Translations under genes and position numbers: made by a program
Shown: piece after piece, positions 59,867-64,000 of the stretch
Numbering within the stretch: position 1 is the stretch's first letter
Layout: the number at the start of each line of letters is the position of its first letter
Notes under the pieces: generated by a model
What the model was told of the DNA's origin: nothing
Seen by the model: only the letters and a program-made list of their open reading frames with translations
The model's database searches: none
NCBI GenBank assembly: GCA_037576215.1
Contig: JBANDB010000008.1
Span: 3,534,001-3,598,000 of the forward strand
From: Armillaria gallica
Taxonomy: Eukaryota > Basidiomycota > Agaricomycetes > Agaricales > Physalacriaceae
DNA: 64,000 bases
Direction: 5' to 3'

Positions 59867-62800
59867 CTAACCGTTCACGGTATTACTATCGCTGCCGTTA
59901 GGAGGCTGGTGACTGGACGACAGAGGAGAAGAACTTGCGCCAGAGATGGGTGCTTCCGCTCCAAGATGTAATGTTGTTGGAGAAGGCTCGCCTGTGAACG
60001 AAGCAGACGCGGTAGAAGAGGTTATAGAGCTGCGCAAGGCTGCACCAGTTGGAAGATCAGATATCGGCTGGGAGGGAGGTGGTGGAGGATGAGGGGCTAT
60101 CGACGTCGCTTTCCTGGCAGAAGACTGGCCCGGTGAAGGGGTCCTTCGATGTTCAGGTACGACCAACCGTTCTGCTACCGATCGAGCTTGCTCCGCCTGG
60201 GAGCTGCGAAAGTCAGGCTCAGCCCATCGTTGCAATGCTTTGATTGAGCCCCATTCGATGACCTTGTTGTTTAGCCAAACCGTGGTCACCGGCTTCACTA
60301 AGAAGTCGTTACAACCGGCCGCTAACGCAACTACACGGTCTCGTTCCATCGAACCGGCCGTAAGTGCGACGATGATAACACTGGAAGGGTACGGGGTTGT
60401 TGCGGGAGTCTCTGTTGGTGTTTGGGCTAGCGGCGTCATGTCGCCAGTAGGACCATGTAAACAACCATGCAGGGCCCTCCATTTTTCTTCTCTGCGGATC
60501 TGTTTAGTAGCCTCGATGCCATCCATGATGGGCATCTGAATATCCATCTGGTGGGAAAGGGATATGCAAGTGAGCCTTGAGAAGACTGGGTTTCGAGTTG
60601 ACAAACCAGTATAAGATGAAATTCCCCTGTACGCCATTTCTCAACCGCTGCCCGTCCGTCAGATACAGCGTCATATTTGACTTTCATCTTTTTAAGATTT
60701 CTGGCAATGAAACGCTGGTTGATGTCATTGTCTGGACAAAATACGTCACATAAAGCGCAAAGGTGACTGATAAAAAAGCGATTTACCTTCGACAATGAGA
60801 ACCTTGATGGGCGGTACAACATTGTTGTCAGGCGGCATCGTCACAGCCTGCGGGGCGTTTTCCAAAGAACGGCTGATACTGTATTTCCTGGGAGAACGAA
60901 ATATCGGGGACCCAAGGGTGTTACGAGAGGTAGTCACTGGAAAGGCAGATAGTTGCTCTGTGGCCTGTGAAACGTTCAAGGGAGTCACTCCAAGGAGTGT
61001 TTGACCGACTTCCTTGGAAAACGAAGACGACCTCGAAGACCTTGCATCGTCCGAAGCTGTGTTCGGAGTTGGAGGTTTCGAACCTTTTGGATTGAAATAG
61101 AGACCCTCGGGATCACCATTAGACCGATGGATAACGACGCCACCCGAATATGTCGTCCCACACCTGACAACAGGAAAGTATTCGCCAGTCGACCTAACCA
61201 GCGGCGAAGAAGGAATATCCTTCGACGACCTTATTGATCGCTCAGAATTTGATCGTGATCCGGTGGGTCTGGTTGGCCCAGACAGCGAAGCGCTAGGCAA
61301 GGGAGTGTGAACCAGAGGACCGTTCGCCACAGTTACACTAGGCGTACTTGGCGCCGTTGCTATCGGCGTGAAAGACGGGTCTACAATGGGCTTGGTGATG
61401 ACAGTATGTAGAGCTGTCAAGAAGCGGCGAGGTCCTGCGGGTTTGGGCACCACGATGATCTCAGGGACAGGCGAGAAGGGGGTAAGGGTGGACTGAATCA
61501 GCTCTCGAACAAGTTTAAAATTGCCAAGGCTGGTGAAGTGCACTATTACCACCGGAGACGAGGAGATTGAGCCGGTGACTTTATGACCACGGGTGATAGG
61601 GTTTGATGATGGGGCTCGACGATGGGATAGGGGAGGGCGTTTTGGATATTGTTCCTCGTGAAATGCTACAAGCCGCGACCTGAGAACCTCAACGTCATCG
61701 TCGATGAATATGAAAGAAAGCGGGGAGGATAAGCCGTTGGGGGTTGACGAGTCAACACCTGCACTTGGCGAAGCTTCCGCAACACCATCTGCAGCATGGC
61801 TAACGTCCATACCCCATTCTGTCAGGTAACTCGTTAAGTAGTGAGCAAAGTAACCTTTAACATTCGCATAGAGAATGGCCTTCTTTGCGCGAAGTGTCTC
61901 GGCGAAGGCAGACAACTGCGCTAGGGTTGGCTCGCCAGAGGAGACAGGGCGGTCAGCCAGACCATGAATGAGAATGGAAGCGGGATCGGGAGCGGGCGGC
62001 GAACTTTGCAATGCTATGAACGAGAATTCCCAAGCCAAGTCTTCCGAACTTGAAAGTGGAACCGCTTGATTAGGAATGGTCCGATTGGGAACAGTCCGAT
62101 TGAAGGACGCTCCGACTTTGTTCAACAATCGTTCGAGAAGGGTCGTTGAGAAATCAGGGGGTAGTCGAGCGGTTACGGCACTATCCTCTTGTAATGAATC
62201 CAGGGGAGCAAATTTGTGCGTGATGCTTATCTTGCATCGCAAAGGGCCATCCGAATCCTCAGGTGCCGTAAGGACATCGACAGAAGATCGTGGATCGACG
62301 GTCGGGGGTTTGGCAGCACCTGAGACAACGTAGAGCCCCAGCTCGACGGTGTCACCGTGTTTCCCTGTGGCCAAGACCTGGCGAACGATCTAGTAATAAG
62401 GTTAGCAAGACCAGGAAATTGCGATAAAAGGAATTGACGTACATGAGTTAGAACGTAGGAAAGGCCGCTCTCGTTTCCTTTCACGTATACGTGCTTGAAA
62501 CCCACGTCTCCATGAAAGATGACCAGTTCCGTCCCGACCTGTGCGGCTGCTCCTCCCAAAGCATCACCCACACTTTGCAATAGCTCCCCTACATCAAAGG
62601 TAGCCTCGCCACCCAAAGCCAGAAACGGAAGCACAACCCCTCCTGCACTCTCAAGTTTTGAAGCCTGAGAAAAAATGCTCGCCATATTCGCAGAGATGTA
62701 ATTGAGGTTCCGCATAGCAGTGAACATGGACGAGAGAGACGGCGTAGGAACTGCAACAGAACAACTAGAAAACTGTTCCTTGGATGGGTCCAGCACCTGT

Positions 62801-63285
62801 GACGGCGATATTTGAAGCATTGTCTGAATGACGGTCTGCACCATGTCCGCTAGCTCCAATGATAACTCATGAAATTGAACGAGTTCTGGTGGCAGAGTAT
62901 CCGTCCGCAGCGGTTGAGGCGTACCAGGCTCTGTACGATGGGGATTCTGAAGATCCCCGAGCTGCGACGGTAATGGCATGGTGAGAGCGCGCGGCATACG
63001 GGGTTGAGCTAATGGCAACTTCAAAAGCGATGTGGACTTTGAAAACTGACGACGAGTAGGAGTACTCGACAAATCCTCAACGAAGTCCAACTTCTCAGCT
63101 TGGTCTTCTGCCCATTCATATTCTTCATCCAGCTGAGAAGTCCCCCGGGGAACAGGGATGGGACTGTCGGGACCATTGAAGTCAAAGTCGGCTGGTAACA
63201 CGGGTAGGTCCGAAATGCTTGGATCCTGGACGAGGGTCGGTCCAGTGCCATTGGCGCGAAATGCAGGGAACCCGTTCACGGACAT
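59867..63285 (-). CDS. SSK1: HOG-pathway response regulator Ssk1/Mcs4
   Basis: Response regulator that receives phosphate from the histidine kinase-Ypd1 relay and controls the MAPKKK of the HOG osmostress cascade. Start chosen at MSVNGFPAFRANGTG (63285); the open frame extends upstream only from a non-ATG codon. The N-terminal two thirds are a long regulatory region (LSLELADMVQTVIQTMLQIS, NYISANMASIFSQASKLES, GYFAHYLTSYLTEWGMDVSH). The receiver domain lies near the end: IKVLIVEDNDINQRFIARNL, MKVKYDAVSDGRAAVEKW, LILMDIQMPIMDGIEATKQI (phospho-acceptor Asp), VIIVALTAGSMERDRVVALA and GCNDFLVKPVTTVWLNNKVI (Lys). An insert in the receiver (CLHGPTGDMTPLAQTPTETP) separates the helix and strand. The Pro/Ser-rich tail ends SDSNTVNG. 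Introns interrupt VE/DND and LIL/MDIQ. Confidence 0.93.
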
Positions 63286-63639
63286 AGCCAGTGCGACGGT
63301 GGCCTGCGCCGACGACGGGGATAGGGAAGAAAAGTTGCAATGGTGATGGTGGTATGAAGAAGAGACGATCAGCAGACTTGTATCAGGTTGCCGGCAGACG
63401 GCGGTGGCAGGCCACGGTGGTAATGAGTAGATTACCGCCAACGACTTACCATTTCAGTCGTAAGCATGCATTTGTAAGGCGCTTAAATGGCTATTCTTCC
63501 AGTTTATGCTCACCAAACGCAACAGTGAGAAAGGCTGTTTGATTTCAATCATCAACAAATACAAATTAGTAGAACAGATTGCGACAACAAGAAACCGTAT
63601 TGCTTTTATCCTTCCAGGAGCATATAACCAATAACTAAT
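63286..63639. other. Short intergenic region, SSK1 promoter
   Basis: About 350 bp between the SSK1 start and the stop of the upstream minus-strand gene (tandem arrangement). No other feature seen. Confidence 0.5.
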
Positions 63640-64000
63640 CTAATACGATAATTCCACATCGCCCTACGACAAAAGCTATCACGAATGGAACCAACAACAA
63701 TAAAGGATCACGTACCTCCGCAACCAAATCCATGTCGTGATAGCTGACCCTCTTGCCAGCTGCGGCTCGGGGATCCTCCTTCGCATCAGGAGGTGGAGGG
63801 GGAGGTGGCCCAGTTGCTGGCGCAACACCACTTCTGCCTCCTCTTCGAGTGTTATTACCGCTGCTGAGGGGAGTATCCAATGCAGACATTGGTTTAGGCG
63901 GGAGACCAGCACCAGCTGGGATGACAGATCCCTCCATCATTCCTAAACCGCCCCCGATACGATCACTAAGCCGACGTCCAGTAGAGTCCTCACGGCGCGG
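63640..64000 (-). CDS. C-terminal part of an unrecognised gene, runs off the right edge
   Basis: Minus-strand frame open to the window end. Visible protein: DSTGRRLSDRIGGGLGMMEG, PAGAGLPPKPMSALDTPLSS, a Gly/Arg patch (NNTRRGGRSGVAPAT), a Pro run (GPPPPPPPDAKED) and KRVSYHDMDLVAE. A GTACGT donor follows. Splicing to the acceptor before GGCGATGTGG (52-nt intron) adds GDVELSY and a stop at 63640. The low-complexity Pro and Gly/Arg composition resembles nuclear RNA-binding or splicing proteins. Too little is present to name it. Confidence 0.55.

Noticed and set aside
1..64000. Secondary-metabolite cluster, CRISPR array, prophage or intact transposon
   Set aside because: No core biosynthetic enzyme, regular repeat-spacer array, phage gene, transposase or reverse transcriptase was recognised on either strand.

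Overview
The window is nuclear DNA from a filamentous basidiomycete, most likely a mushroom-forming agaricomycete. Genes are dense, lie on both strands and are cut by many short introns (about 45-80 nt, GT-AG with a few GC-AG). The proteins have fungal signatures: a DEP-RGS regulator of the Sst2/FlbA/Thn1 type, a Zn2Cys6 factor, an SSK1 response regulator, a PHO80-like cyclin, and long Ser/Pro-rich disordered proteins. I see no rRNA, tRNA, CRISPR array, intact transposon or secondary-metabolite cluster. The genes look like ordinary housekeeping and regulatory loci rather than one functional cluster.

Layout. 1-6.0 kb: 3' end of calcineurin B (+), a WDR89-like WD40 protein (-) and a large coiled-coil protein (+). 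6.5-12.0 kb: an MLRQ/NDUFA4-like mitochondrial subunit (+), an ARA2-type aldo-keto reductase (+), bystin/Enp1 (-) and UDP-glucuronate decarboxylase (+). 12.3-15.5 kb: an alpha/beta-hydrolase (-) and a small conserved unknown (-). 16.5-20.5 kb: the RGS protein (+) and a membrane cytochrome b5-like protein (+). 20.7-24.2 kb: one uncharacterised fungal gene, then about 3 kb with nothing convincing. 24.2-31.8 kb: Nup120 (+) convergent with a Zn2Cys6 factor (-). 34.2-36.5 kb: Sti1/Hop co-chaperone (+). 36.5-40.4 kb: a decayed stretch with an F-box gene relic. 40.5-49.4 kb: cyclin (-), an unknown gene (-), a strongly CpG-depleted intergenic block, and Swd1 of COMPASS (+). 50.3-63.3 kb: an AST1-like MDR protein with a long disordered N-terminus (+), Ncs6 tRNA thiolase (-), a KDM3-type JmjC demethylase (-) and SSK1 (-). 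The window closes inside one more minus-strand gene.

Themes across the window. Stress and morphogenesis signalling: calcineurin B, RGS, SSK1, PHO80-like cyclin and Sti1. Chromatin: Swd1 (H3K4 methylation) and KDM3 (H3K9 demethylation). Growth: Enp1 (ribosome assembly), Ncs6 (tRNA thiolation) and Nup120 (nuclear pore).

Two observations matter most. First, at least six otherwise intact genes carry a single apparent frame break. Every break has the same sign (one base missing), and most can be placed at a short homopolymer. This is best explained as residual base-calling error, so annotators should not split these genes. Second, about 1.4 kb between the divergent unknown gene and SWD1 has almost no CpG and abundant TpG/CpA. 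That is the mark expected of long-term cytosine methylation and deamination, possibly over a decayed repeat. I did not find a clearly new multi-gene system.
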